Positions 53,931-64,000 of a stretch of 64,000 nucleotides of DNA are shown here, in pieces (position 1 is the first letter of the stretch; each line of letters begins with the position of its first letter). The notes under the pieces are model-generated. The model was given only the letters and a program-made list of their open reading frames with translations, was not told where the DNA came from and searched no databases. Source of the stretch: Limnephilus marmoratus (Eukaryota > Arthropoda > Insecta > Trichoptera > Limnephilidae); contig OU862919.1 in the NCBI GenBank assembly GCA_917880885.1, forward strand, positions 48,831,058 through 48,895,057. Direction: 5' to 3'. Position numbers and translations under genes: made by a program.

Positions 53931-54189
53931 ACCATGTTTATTAAATGAATGTATTTTTCTATTATAAAAAAGGGTATATAAACAAAATATAAAGGGTATA
54001 TATAAAAAAGAAATTGTAAAACATACTATTTTACCAATGTTTATTGGATGTATGTATTTTCTATCATAAAAAGCCATTATGTATTTAGTGTACTTAAAAG
54101 GCTTATTAAATAAATATGTTATAAATTATAAAACATATTATTGTGCAATAGTAAATAATTATTGTACCATTTTGCAAATATATGGAAAT
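53931..54189. other. AT-rich segment after env
   Basis: Contains direct repeats of a TATTTTCTATYATAAAAA type (53950, 54053) and GGGTATATA words. No gene. Confidence 0.5.
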
Positions 54190-54340
54190 AAAAATATTAA
54201 AATCCCCTCGCAAAGGTTGAAAACTAAAAGACTTCTTAATCCTTGAAAATACTATACCATAAGAGTATGTGTTATGATTGAAAAAACAATCTTGGAATCA
54301 TGTTACATAACTCTTATGGTAAAGTATTTTCAAGGATAGA
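54190..54340 (-). repeat. Inverted duplicate X, right copy, with palindromic 95-bp core
   Basis: 54190-54290 is the reverse complement of 39926-40025. 54241-54335 is itself a near palindrome: CCTTGAAAATACTATACCAT at the left is answered by ATGGTAAAGTATTTTCAAGG at the right. This could be a small MITE. Confidence 0.82.
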
Positions 54341-54349
54341 AATTTTTTT

Positions 54350-54626
54350 AGCTGATCAAAATTTTCAATAACCTTGTTTGAACATGCCGTATGCGCCCTA
54401 TCAACGCCTTCTGGAAAATCCAGAAGTCGTTTGCCCTATCCGTTAGTTGAGACAGAATATAGAATAATAACACTTTTTTTTTATTTTCTTGGACAAGTTG
54501 AATTGCCCTTTTGCAGTTTAATAAAAATGGTGTTAACTTATCCCTATTTCTATCGAATGGGGTAATAAACTTCATTAAAATGGATAAACTAGCTTCCCTC
54601 CCTTTAACGGCGGAGTCGGCTACCAT
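54350..54626 (-). pseudogene. gag: Gypsy/errantivirus-like Gag N-terminus, left-pointing
   Basis: The start ATG (54624-54626) follows a leader of about 600 bp from the PBS. It encodes the first part of Gag with an FYILSQLTDRA block. Its last 160 bp duplicate, inverted, the start of the fragment at 40026. The frame shifts near 54430 and ends at the junction with X (54350). It is therefore the missing Gag N-terminus of the provirus, pointing the opposite way from the rest. Confidence 0.75.
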
Positions 54627-55230
54627 TTAGATTTTTTTTTAATTTAATTTCCTTTGAAATTAAAGTTAATAAAGGTTTTATAATAATAATTTAATATATT
54701 TCAGTAGTTATTAAAATTTTCTTAATAATTTTAAATTTGAATTGATAGTGATTTTAATAACTTTAATAAATTTAATTTGAGTTGATAATGATTTTAATTA
54801 TCTTAGTAAATTTAATTTAAGTTGATAATCGCAATTATTTTATTTTTATTCATCTGATGTTGAGTGATGTTGACTGATGTTGATGTTTAAATACAAGCAG
54901 TACGATATAGATTTTTTATCGTGTCCGCGGACACCTTCTTCTATTGTGGGTACTTTACTTGTTAGTTGAGAAATAACTTACAGTCGTGTAATTGGGTGCA
55001 TTCCCGAGAGCTGTTTCTTTGGAGAGGTGATCACTCCCTCCAAGGTAGATCTCGTGTCAGGTCCTTTGTATATTAGGTCTGGAGACTTCGATTCAGGGGC
55101 TGCAACATGTAGTTGTAGTCCTCTTAAAAGCATCTGCTTCGATTTGAAGATCAGCTGGAGTCCAGTGATCCTAGGATGTTGACTTCGGCTTATTGATCTT
55201 CAGGTTAATCGATGATTTTGTTTGATGTTA
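54627..55230 (-). other. Leader region between PBS and Gag
   Basis: Untranslated leader of the left-pointing provirus end. It contains TTGAATTGATAGTGATTTTA-type tandem words at 54735-54835 on the plus strand. No gene. Confidence 0.55.
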
Positions 55231-55247
55231 TCCCACTTCTGACACCA
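55231..55247 (-). other. Putative tRNA primer-binding site
   Basis: On the minus strand TGGTGTCAGAAGTGGGA begins one base after the LTR end. It starts with TGG and resembles PBSs of other insect gypsy elements. A near duplicate (TTGGTGTCAAAAGTAGGAT) forms the LTR end. Confidence 0.65.
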
Positions 55248-55248
55248 A

Positions 55249-55770
55249 TGTTGTGATCCTACTTTTGACACCAACATTGAATTTGTGTAAGTCAGTAAGC
55301 TCTAGATTTTTAAGCTCCTTCTTCAATGGCCTTCTGACGTTTGGTAGATGTTGTAGGTGAAAAGGCAGCTTTTCCGGGATTTTCTTCATGATGAATGCAC
55401 ATAATAACTAAGATGTTTAGAATGTAATCAAAGTTTATTTAAAAGTTTTGATATTTAGTATTTCTACAATTAAGACAAGTTGAAAGTACAATGACGTTAG
55501 TTTAACAACGAACAGACGAATGACAATGGTTTATTCGTTGTATGGGCTTAAATACTATTCAATCCATTGTTTGACTCAAATCAATGGTGGTGGTTTCAAA
55601 TGTTGTTCTTTTAAGATTTGTGGTTAATAATATTTTAAGTTTTACTGGGATGTGGTTCTAGTCTCATCCTGTTATTTCATCAAATGCGTAGTTACATGCT
55701 TAATTAAATTATGTCATAATGTGAGGTAATGCATGCCAGGTACATTGGTATATTGGTATATTGTTACTCT
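55249..55770 (-). repeat. Gypsy/errantivirus-like LTR, right copy
   Basis: 5' LTR of a minus-strand element, ending GGATCACAACA next to the PBS. It is diverged from 38886-39348 by substitutions and small insertions, indicating an old provirus. The outer (right) boundary is approximate. Confidence 0.75.
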
Positions 55771-56328
55771 AAGTTACCTGCATAAGTTGTCAATTGCTCA
55801 AATGTAAAGATATCTCTAGAAACTAACACATAAGTTAGTATACATTGGTAACAAAGCCTTCTTTGCTAGCCGCAGAAGTTCCTGCTCGGGAATTTTTGCT
55901 TCAGCATATTATTTAACGTCTTAATCCTTAGAGAAAACTCCAGTATGGACATACCTTTCGGTTGTGTCATATTGAAGAGTTTTACAGTCATTTTGAAGGA
56001 CATTTGCCTCAAATTGACTGATTAGAAGTTTTGACAGCTCGTCCCACTTCAACTCTTGATGATAAATAAACCTAAATCAAGCAGTGCCAGGCCGTCCAGA
56101 AGATCAAGGAAAACGCGTACCTATAAGATTCTCATGATTAAAATTTTTGGTTCTACATTATTAAGGGAAATTCTCTTACGCTAGATTTGCAGTCATATTT
56201 TATATCTACACTGGTGGAGGGTGATTTCCTATAAATAATTTTGGTGTGTTTAATAATTGTAGGGTTCTTATCAGTCTTGATGTCTGTTTCAGAATCCTAC
56301 GAATCTGTGTTACATTAATACTTGAACG
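55771..56328. other. Spacer, nothing recognised
   Basis: No domain or repeat that I can support. The sequence resumes at 58237 beyond the hAT. Confidence 0.5.
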
Positions 56329-58228
56329 CAGTAGCGTAGCGAGGGGGGGGCGGGTGGGCGGACCGCCCCGGGTGCCACCCGAGGGGGGGGTGACACTCGA
56401 ACGGAAATGGAAAAAAAAATTACGAAAGTGCAAAATTGCCACAAAAAATATTTTACATGTGAACACTGACTGTTATTTAGCTCGGTTGGTCGGGGATTCC
56501 CGAAAAAATGTTTTATTTTATATTTTCGTTCCTAGCTCGAAGCATTGCTCGATCGGGGATTTCCCCGAAATATTCATAGTGTAATTCTAATTTCGTTCGT
56601 ATATTGTGATTGACGTAAACTTGTGAAGTGAATTGTTATCTATTGGCTGATGTGAATTAATTGTTATTCTATTAGCGTTTTTATTAGTGCTGAAAGATCA
56701 TTTAAAAAAAAACAAGGTAAGTGGATTTGATAGTTCACTTTTATAATAGACGCAAAACTTGAATACAATAAACCAGATTCGATTGATAACTGATCTGCAT
56801 GTTTTTTTCGGTTTTATATTGTTTTGTCTACATGAAAAAATATTTAAGGAATAATAAGTAATTCGGAGGATTTCAAAAAACGTTTTTTAAGAATTCGAAA
56901 TATGCGTTGTGAATTTGTTGACGAAGCGCTATTTACACCGATTATGAAGTCAACTGCCGACAGTATTTACACCAAACGATTAGCTGCTTACACTGTGGTA
57001 GTTTCATAAGCTAAGGTGATTCGCCTACCAAATGTAAAAGCGCCCTCAGATATCGATCAGCTGTCGATTATTTGGATGAGAGGTCACCTTCGCATTGCTA
57101 GAGCTGTAAATCATAATACCTAAATTATTTTATCCAATATTAGATTGGGTATTATCCTAAATCTAGTTTTATGGTTACTAAAAATAAAGATTCTGTATAT
57201 TTTTAATAATTTAACTATGTACATGTAAAAGTATAATTGATAAACTAGTAATCCTTAAATCAGATTTTTGCCTAACTTTGATTTTAACAAGTCCTAACTT
57301 TGAAAAATAAAACGTTTTTTGGTTGGCGACGTTACGTGAGTATGGCGTCTTGACGGTGTATTTATTCGTTGACCCGGCCTATACTAATTTCACATTTTTC
57401 CAAATTTAAGTTAAGGGTTTGTAAGAATGTAAGAATGTTTGCTGTGTAAGAATCCAAAAGCTTGAATAAAAGTTACACACGGAACAAGCAAATGGTTTTC
57501 CTCCGAATTTTGAAGCATATGGGGTGCAACTCAAATTTAGAGCTCATCTCAAAACTGGTATCAATTTAAGATTAAATCTGGATTTGGTAACTCGTTTTAA
57601 TTAAAACTACACTCGTAACATGAAAATGGTTTTCCTTCAATATTTGCAGCAAATAGTCTGAAACTTTCGTATCCTGCAACTCGGGGAATATCTTACAACG
57701 GTGGAACTCGTGAATGGTTTCCTTCGAAATGGGTCCGCAGATGAACAGAGTTTCAAATGAAATTTCAAACGAAACCATTTTCGAGTTCCACGTGCAAGAT
57801 TTTAAAGTTGCGTACTATGTGCTGCAAAGATCGAAGAAAAACCATTTGTGTGGACTGCGTGCATTAATAATTAAAGCTGGGGACTCACACCTTTACTATT
57901 TCACAATTGAAATTTTATCGTTACACTCAGAACACAAAACTGGGTTTAACTTTATTAAGGGTTGTTAAAATTATATTTTCACCCCGGCAAATGATTTTCC
58001 TCAGAATTGACGAGTTGAACAGTGATTGACGGGAACCCGTGAAGGGAATTATTACTTAATGATTGTTAAAAATTTAATTTATTCTGTTAGTGTTTTTAAA
58101 ACTGTTTTTATATTTAAGAAGGTCGAAATTTGTGTTTTGAATTTCTCAAAGTAAATTTTAACAGGGGGGGGGGGGGGGTGACACCACGTTTTCCGCCCCG
58201 GGTGCCACCCATGCTAGCTACGCCACTG
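56329..58228 (-). mobile_element. hAT element, family M1, long copy
   Basis: 1900 bp with perfect duplication CTTGAACG (56321-56328, 58229-58236). Ends CAGTAGCGTAGCGAG and GCTAGCTACGCCACTG plus the CCGCCCCGGGTGCCACC blocks mark it as the longer, inverted relative of 6134-6482 and 33656-34060. The interior holds TTCGAAATGGGTCC, GTTTCGAAC-like and AACCATTT/AAATGGTT repeats in both directions, but no transposase. Confidence 0.93.
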
Positions 58229-58269
58229 CTTGAACGCCCCTAAATAGTTAAATAGTGTGGTGAGTGGAC

Positions 58270-58360
58270 CTGATATTGCAGATGCATTATCAGGTCTTTG
58301 TTGAAAAATATTGGTGGGATGTTATCTGGGCCTGCAGATTTGTTAGGGTGAAGGTAAATG
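58270..58360 (-). pseudogene. Short LINE RT fragment
   Basis: The minus strand reads HPNKSAGPDNIPP, the conserved start of the non-LTR RT finger region, then decays. It was interrupted by, or lies next to, the 1.9-kb hAT. Too short for a clade. Confidence 0.45.
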
Positions 58361-58839
58361 ATTGTATTTAAGCATGATCCTGTGTAATGTGTAATGAAGT
58401 AGTTCTGTAAATATCATATAAGTATTATGATGATTTGACAACCAGGCAGGTTGTTCTGTATCTTTTACGTTAGCCTAACGCATGTTAATTGGTGTTAAAT
58501 GAATCGCATGTAATATACATAACAGGAGTGACAGTGAAGAAAAAGTTAAAGTTCCGATGATACACGTTACGCACGGCCGATTTAACGCAGAATATAGGTA
58601 CAGAATAACCCCACAGTTCTAGAAAATTCGAAAAAATGGGTTTATTTAAATTGAAATAGCTTTAACCCCTCGGGCTAATTTGTTCACTTTTCGGAACAAC
58701 TCACAAAGGTATCATGGAAATCGTTGTCTCCCTCACTATTATAGTGAGGAGTAAGATATAAATAGTGTTAGAAAGAGAAAATAAACATGCATTATTTTCA
58801 AATCTAAAAGTTAACAAGAATAACAATAATTAACAAAAA
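58361..58839. other. Spacer, nothing recognised
   Basis: AT-rich, with no coding or repeat structure. Confidence 0.5.
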
Positions 58840-59540
58840 AAGAAGTAAAATGTACACCTTTAAGAAACCAAAGTTTTGGATCGTAATTTGATATAAAATA
58901 ATTAAACTTTGGTAATTTTTTTATTAATTATTTTTACACGGAATGACAAAAAAAGTGGGGTGACAATCAGTGGCGGCTCGTGACTTTTGGGTGTGCTAGG
59001 ATGCTAATATAAAAAAATGGCATCATGGATGTTGTCGTATGCGAAAAATATTTTTTTTTTTTCAAAAATCGGTGTTTTGTATGAAGATTTTTCAGGAAAT
59101 CGGTGCGGCGCACCGCCAAACTGAAACTTTCTGAAATTTTTCATACCAAAAACTGATTTTCAAAAAAAAAACAAAAATTTTTTTCAGCTACATCAATAAA
59201 ACCATTTTTTTAAATATCAGCACTCTAGCACACCTAAAAGTCACGAGCCGCCACTGGTGACAATAATGTTTGTAATACATATGTCTAATAAAATATGTAT
59301 GTTTTTTTCATTGTCAGTAGGTAAAAGTTTTGTTTGAAAAACCATAAGATGAGCCATTTTAAAAACTGTTTTATGTTTGCATGCCAAATTTTTAAACTTC
59401 AAAAATTATGTTCATTTCTATTAATTACAAAATTTGAAAACGTATTCTATCAACTTTCAAAAACAGTTTTTAGTTTTTGGATATGTTCAGAAATATTTCA
59501 TTTATTTGGATTTTATTGCAAAGTGGAAATATCTTGACCC
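58840..59540 (-). repeat. Family E repeat, inverted copy, split by a MITE
   Basis: On the minus strand it carries TGTAAAAATAATTAATAAAA, AAACTTTGGTTTC, GTGTACATTTTA, ATATTTCTGAACATATCC and AAAATGGCTCA, the words of 10022-10595. The MITE at 58968-59256 sits near its GTCAC block. Confidence 0.7.
58968..59256. mobile_element. hAT MITE, family M2, complete
   Basis: 289 bp and palindromic: CAGTGGCGGCTCGTGACTTT at the start and its complement at the end. The inverted arms run about 45 bp and continue imperfectly. Perfect duplication GTGACAAT at 58960-58967 and 59257-59264. Confidence 0.95.
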
Positions 59541-59639
59541 TCTGACAAAATACGGTTGGCCTGAGGGGTTAATAAGGCTTCTACAATTTACAAATCGGTG
59601 TTATTTAAATTGAATTAACTTACGCTTCCTTTTACTTTA

Positions 59640-59711
59640 TTTTCACCATTTCTCTTCTATTTTTTTAGGGGAGACGCAGCCCCCCCTGCCTCATTGCACA
59701 AACCGCCACTG
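59640..59711. other. hAT-like right terminus
   Basis: Reads inward on the minus strand CAGTGGCGGTTTGTGCAATG then a G-rich run. The matching left end was not found. Confidence 0.4.
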
Positions 59712-59719
59712 ATACTTGG

Positions 59720-59762
59720 TACAGGGTGTATCAGGATAGTTATTGTACAGGGTGTATCAGGA
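59720..59762 (+). repeat. TACAGGGTGTATCAGGA tandem pair
   Basis: 17-bp words at 59720-59736 and 59746-59762. TACAGGGTGT is typical of Tc1/mariner-like ends, so one element end may have been duplicated. Confidence 0.55.
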
Positions 59763-60310
59763 CGTGTCTGACAAACTGTGATTTAAAAAAAATTGTGCAG
59801 ATGGCATTATGGTCTCCTGTGATTTTTTTTCTTTTTTAAGTCGTCCTGAAGACTTTATTCAGCAGTAGATAGATACTTACCGTCAATATAAACTATATGA
59901 ATCCACTTCGCTCTTCTGAATGCCGGGGACTCTAGAGCTGCCGGTACACATTGTGAACATTTTTAGCGCCAAGATCTTTTGATGTGTGCTTGAAAAACTG
60001 ATAAAATCGGTTGGTCGGCCAATGTTGGTGGTCAACATACACCAAGTGGTCCTGTATTCCTTCGACCAGCACATTGGCCCAACATTATTACATACAATCT
60101 TTAATAATAATACTTGGATGATTTATGATATGCATAGTGCTGTGTTGTGAAAAAAATCTAATGCTCTATCGTATGAATATCCATAATGGCATCTCTAATA
60201 ACATGTTCTCCTAATGATGTCCCCTGCGTGCAAACTGATCTAAACAAACAATAAAAATCAGTGTTAATATCAATTGACCTCCCAGGTAAGAATGGTACTA
60301 TATATTTTCT
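59763..60310. other. Unidentified segment
   Basis: A minus-strand stretch (about 60080-59890) reads protein-like text in two frames (a VDHQHWPTNRFYQFF block and later an FRRAKWIHIVYIDG block). I cannot match it to a family; it is probably an old transposon coding relic. Confidence 0.3.
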
Positions 60311-60315
60311 GCCTT

Positions 60316-60727
60316 TTTTTTTTTACAGTGTATACCGCACAAGAATCTTAACTGCTCCCGTCAGGAGCCAGTGAGACTATGGCATCCCCAATTGGGGTAT
60401 GTTGTGAGGCTGAAGGTAGTGGGGAGGGGAAGGAGGTGGGGAAGAGGAAGGTTGGGAAGTACCTGGCTATTCAGATCTGGTCACCAAACACGGCTAAAGC
60501 CATTTTCAAGCAACGTTTCAATTCTGAATGGTGGTCTTACACCAGGGCGATACTGATAGTATCTTCCACTCTGGAACATGCCGCAAATATACTATATATT
60601 ATTTTTAATGAATTAATTGTGAAATAACACAAATTAATCAAATAAAATTTATTTGCGCATGCCGGGTTCGAACCCGCGACCTCCGGATTGTGACTCAAGA
60701 GTCTTACCCACTGGACTACGGAGGTCA
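60316..60727 (-). mobile_element. tRNA-derived SINE, copy 2
   Basis: Minus-strand counterpart of 5671-6080. A box TAGTCCAGTGG and B box GGTTCGAACCC match pol III consensus (B box at about 60665-60675). The body is shared with copy 1. The tail is poly(A) (T run at 60317-60329 on the plus strand). This copy is better preserved and defines the head as tRNA-like. Confidence 0.88.
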
Positions 60728-60729
60728 TC

Positions 60730-61660
60730 ATACACACAAATAAAAAAATATATATTTATGTATATGTAGCATCACAACGCATTGTACAAATAGTTTGGTA
60801 TCAGCGATCAACTAACCGGTAGATGCAATTTTTTAGCCATAAGTTGTTACAATGGTTTGTTATAAATGTAGTTAGAAATAAGATTGTAGAAATATGTTAT
60901 AAATTTATACAGGGCCCTTGAGGTGATTTTTCACAAAAACGGCGCTATACAAATCATCCAGCTATTATTATTGAGGGAACGAACTCCAGTGTCGGTAGAG
61001 ACAGGAGATGAATGAAAAACGGGCAGTCGATGTTGTGAGTCGAAGTCTTTATTTGTTGCTACGTAGCAAATGGTCAGATGGTGTAGATACGAGTAGTAGA
61101 CTGAGTGCAGACTGAAGTGGCGTTGGCAGTGATGCACTGAGGTGATGTTGATGATGAAGGTCAGTGATGCTGTGGCGGTGAAGAACACAGATCTTCAGGG
61201 AGCCAGCATGTTGCTCTTTGGCCAGGCAGACGCAGTGAACGGCGTATTCCATATGAGGCGAAAAGTATCTCTAAACTGTAGGTACGTCGCAAACCATGTG
61301 AGATGCGAGATAATGTTCCTCGAAGGTTGTTGGCGCACCGGCACAGGTTCCGGCAGTGAGTCGCCATGGGTCTGGGCGGTTGCCGATTACCGCACTGGAG
61401 CGCGTCGTTATCAATGTCATTACTATTTCTCTGGTCATAGCTATTCATTATCCTGATTGGCATTCCAGTCAGTATTTACATTCTCCTAAAATAAATCATG
61501 ACTTTTGACTGTAGCATCCCTTAATCGTTCATAAATTGACCACGAGTTTGGTATTTATGTAAATAATTTAAATTGCAACTCTCGGAACAACTAAACCTTC
61601 TACACATAGATCGAATAATCAGTGTTGAGGTGACCTACACATACTTAGGTTTGTGTGTAT
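60730..61660. other. LINE 3' tail and unidentified GC-richer block
   Basis: 60900-60973 has GGGCCCTTGAGGTG, AACGGCGCTATACAAAT and ATTATTATT, like an insect Jockey-type 3' end. 60975-61460 is GC-richer with open frames on both strands and no domain. It may be an LTR or UTR of an unrecognised element. Confidence 0.4.
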
Positions 61661-61662
61661 CG

Positions 61663-62079
61663 GTGTAATTGATGAGATTTTTCTACCTGACGGAGTATGG
61701 CTACTACCCGTGGTTCTATTCTACCGACTTTCTCCTGGGCATGCTCGGTACGAACCATCTACGGGTCAGAAGGGATGTGCTCATCGTAACACATTTCTTC
61801 AGACTGATTCGTGGATGGTTCGAAAACTTGGCTATCATGGAGAGCATTAGTTTCTATATTCCCGATGGTTATCTCCTTCACCGACAGCATAGACTGTTTT
61901 ACTTCCCGGCTTGCAGAACTAACTTGTCAATGGTCATGCCAGTCGAGAGAGCATTGTTGTTAAATAGAATCACTTCGAATATTGATATGTTTAACATCAA
62001 TGAAGCACAATTTACACGGCAAGCTTTGTTGCTTTTTTTTAAATCTGCTTATCTAACCTTAAATATTTTCTCTCTTTAA
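61663..62079 (+). pseudogene. LINE RT C-terminal fragment (Jockey/CR1-like)
   Basis: Plus-strand frame with RRDVLIVTHFFRLIRGW, a YIPDGYLLHRQHRLFYFP block and NRITSNIDMFNINEAQFTRQ. These match the C-terminal region of Jockey-superfamily proteins downstream of the palm. The catalytic domain is absent (5' truncation). It is followed by an AT-rich 3' UTR to about 62135 with an AATAAATTGAATTGAAT tail. No internal stop in the fragment. Confidence 0.75.
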
Positions 62080-62245
62080 AAAACGCTTTGAAATTTAAAT
62101 TTTGTAATTTTTTTAAATGAATAAATTGAATTGAATATGTACATATACACAAGGACATCTCTGTCATATGACAGAGATGTCCTTGCAAAACGTCACTGAG
62201 GAACAGCCTACTATGTTGCTTACCCATATTATTTTTATTATTTAT

Positions 62246-62592
62246 AAATTCATGGGGTGAGGTTTGTCCGGGTCTTGGCGGCGGATGCGTCTGCCCACCA
62301 GCTGCATGGCAGGCCGGATCGGGAGAGAATGGTTGAGGGAGTCCCTTTGACTTCTCCAGCAGTACTCTCTCGGAATATCGCCTTGCACCGCAGTGGGAGG
62401 GATGGATTCGTCTGTCATTCCTAGATACACTGACCTCCAGATTCCTACCCACCCCTAACACCCTTTTCCTTCCCAGAACTTATTCTCCTTCCCTAACCTA
62501 AAAAGACCCTCCACACATCATCCCCAAAGATGACATAGGCCCTGAGGGGAATATTTTACTCAGGGACTCCTGTGTGGAGCTAATGTAAAAAA
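62246..62592 (+). repeat. Retroposon 3' end with conserved hairpin, copy 2
   Basis: Longer version of 32105-32318, starting AATTCATGGGGTGAGGTTTG. It has a 120-bp interior missing from copy 1. It ends in a stem of CTCCACACA with TGTGTGGAG, an inner AGGCCCTGAG with CTCAGGGACT, and then A10. Confidence 0.75.
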
Positions 62593-62889
62593 AAAATCTA
62601 AAAGTTATTTTTATTAAATTAAAAACATTATTTTTTTTTCAATTTCAATGGGATCTTCCTTTCTGAAGTAGATTAAAAAGTTTGGAACATGCTATATGCA
62701 AACCATGCATCTATAAGAGTACTGTGATGACATCAACTCTCACTATGATACCTATTACTACTTTTTTCATTGCTATTTGTGTTTTTGTATAATATAACTA
62801 TTGAACATATGTGTATAGATCTTGAATTTGTTTCATTGATGATATAATACTTTTGACACTTTTTACAACATTTTGTATTTTGATTTTTG
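62593..62889. other. AT-rich spacer
   Basis: No gene or repeat supported. Confidence 0.5.
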
Positions 62890-63000
62890 TATTGTACAAA
62901 TTATAAATCTACATTTCTTTCTGTATTTCAATTCTTGAATAACTCATGTTGTGTTATGTACGCCACATAACCTGAAATAAAAAGCATTATTATTATAAAA
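62890..63000 (+). repeat. LINE-type 3' tail
   Basis: CCACATAACCTGAAATAAAA then GCATTATTATTATA, the form of an insect LINE 3' end with a simple-repeat tail. The body is not recognisable. Confidence 0.45.
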
Positions 63001-63730
63001 TAAAAGAGGGGACCAACAAACTAATAAGGATTGATTGAAAGCATCGCAAGCAGAAGTAATAATAATTACACTTGAAAATTTATTTCTCGAAATGCAAGCA
63101 TTACAATAGGCAATACATCTACTCTTACATTTAAAGCATTAGTGTTCAATGTGATGGAAATAAATACATGAAGAGAACGGGTCAATACAAATGTCTCTGC
63201 TATTAGAAAGCTAAAAGCCCAGATGTGACAAAATTTCAAAAATGTATTTTTTCATGTCAAGGGGTGTTTGTGTGATTTACTACAGAGGGATAAAGAATGT
63301 GGTCCTGGGACAATATTTAACAAATTAAACCTTCTTAAAAGATTGAAAGTCCGTTTTGTTTGTAAAAAACTTGAATCGTAGCAAGACAACCAAAATTCAA
63401 ATTTCAATTTTGCTGTTAAAAGTTTTATAGTTTGTTCAATAAATTCTAGTCGATTGCCTTATACATAAATAAAAAAATTTCACTCTTTAAGAGAAGACGA
63501 TAAACCCTACAGACCCTTCCATTAAAAAGGAAGTAATTCTGTCCCGGTTGTTAGCATTAAACTCGATCCGTTCGCTTACTAGTTGATATATAAAATATAG
63601 GCCACCTCAAAACACCTTCACCCTCAAAACCAACATAAAAATATACAAGCGAATTTACACATCATATTGTGGGGTAATAATTACTATGTATAACTAGGTA
63701 CAATGAAACCCTTTTAAGAAGTTTTCCTGC
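63001..63730. other. Spacer, nothing recognised
   Basis: AT-rich sequence with only short frames. Confidence 0.5.
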
Positions 63731-64000
63731 TTAACCCATTGGCCACAAACCCCGGCAGCTGCAGGGTGTGCAACTCAGGTACTTTAGCACAAACCCCGGC
63801 GCGCTGACGGGCTAGAGTAAGTCCGCCAAAAAACAGAAAACGAGCATGACGGTGACATTTTTTAATAAAATTTTAAATGCCGAAAGCTTTGTAGGTAATT
63901 AATCATTCATTTCGTTGAATTGGAAATAATATGTTTCTTATGTTTTTTCCCTGATATTTGTGTTCCAAGTTTTATACGCAGCCAGCCGCCATTTAATTTC
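63731..64000. other. Possible piggyBac-like end, cut by window edge
   Basis: TTAACCCATTGGCCACAAAC begins at about 63732, and the word CACAAACCCCGGC recurs at about 63788. TTAA followed by CC is the form of piggyBac termini. No partner is visible before the window ends. Confidence 0.3.

Noticed and set aside
59883..60074. 63-codon minus-strand frame ending near a GTAAGT donor-like site, as a host exon
   Set aside because: Protein-like text is split over two frames with a stop between, and I cannot match it to a family.

Overview
The window is transposon-rich, intron-scale eukaryotic DNA, almost certainly from an insect or another arthropod. The evidence is the element repertoire: BEL/Pao and Ty3/gypsy LTR elements, one with an errantivirus-type env; R1-, R4/Dong-, Jockey/CR1- and RTE-type non-LTR elements; a Helitron; and many hAT, PIF/Harbinger and mariner-like short elements. 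The DNA is AT-rich with homopolymer and (ATT)n tracts. I recognise no host protein gene, rRNA or functional tRNA. Nearly every convincing reading frame belongs to a mobile element, and most are broken.

Layout. 1-1622: 3' part of a Helitron. 2.2-4.7 kb: old repeats and a non-LTR reverse transcriptase remnant. 5319-7010: a hAT element carrying a SINE and a hAT MITE. 7-10.6 kb: gene-free, with small palindromic elements. 10596-28377: a five-level nest. An outer hAT contains a second hAT (10838-27795). That contains a third hAT (11018-12879) and a 12.9-kb BEL/Pao element (14820-27749). The BEL gag is split by a 6.3-kb R1-clade retrotransposon (16202-22499) whose ORF2 is intact. Each level has readable target-site duplications. 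28.8-31.4 kb: antisense gypsy pol relic. 31.4-33.1 kb: R1-like 3' UTR, a tRNA-headed SINE and a foldback element. 33.25-38.66 kb: two copies of an R4/Dong-type element. The first copy is split by a hAT MITE, an AT-flanked element, a further insertion and a foldback array. 38.9-55.8 kb: a gypsy/errantivirus-like provirus whose two LTRs and PBS point left, while most of its gag-pol-env points right. It is pierced by a Jockey/CR1 element (itself split by a hAT that holds an RTE fragment), two copies of a VNTR-bearing composite retroposon, another hAT, and two MITEs. 56.3-64 kb: a 1.9-kb hAT, MITEs, SINE and LINE tails.

The genes do not form a host pathway. They are separate gag/pol/transposase modules that parasitise one another. 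The main value of the window is stratigraphic: paired copies give filled and empty sites, so insertion order and superfamily can be read directly. The least familiar objects are the composite VNTR retroposon (47798-48740 and 49879-50868), the forward-reverse-reverse-forward array at 35677-36228, and the provirus with an inverted interior.
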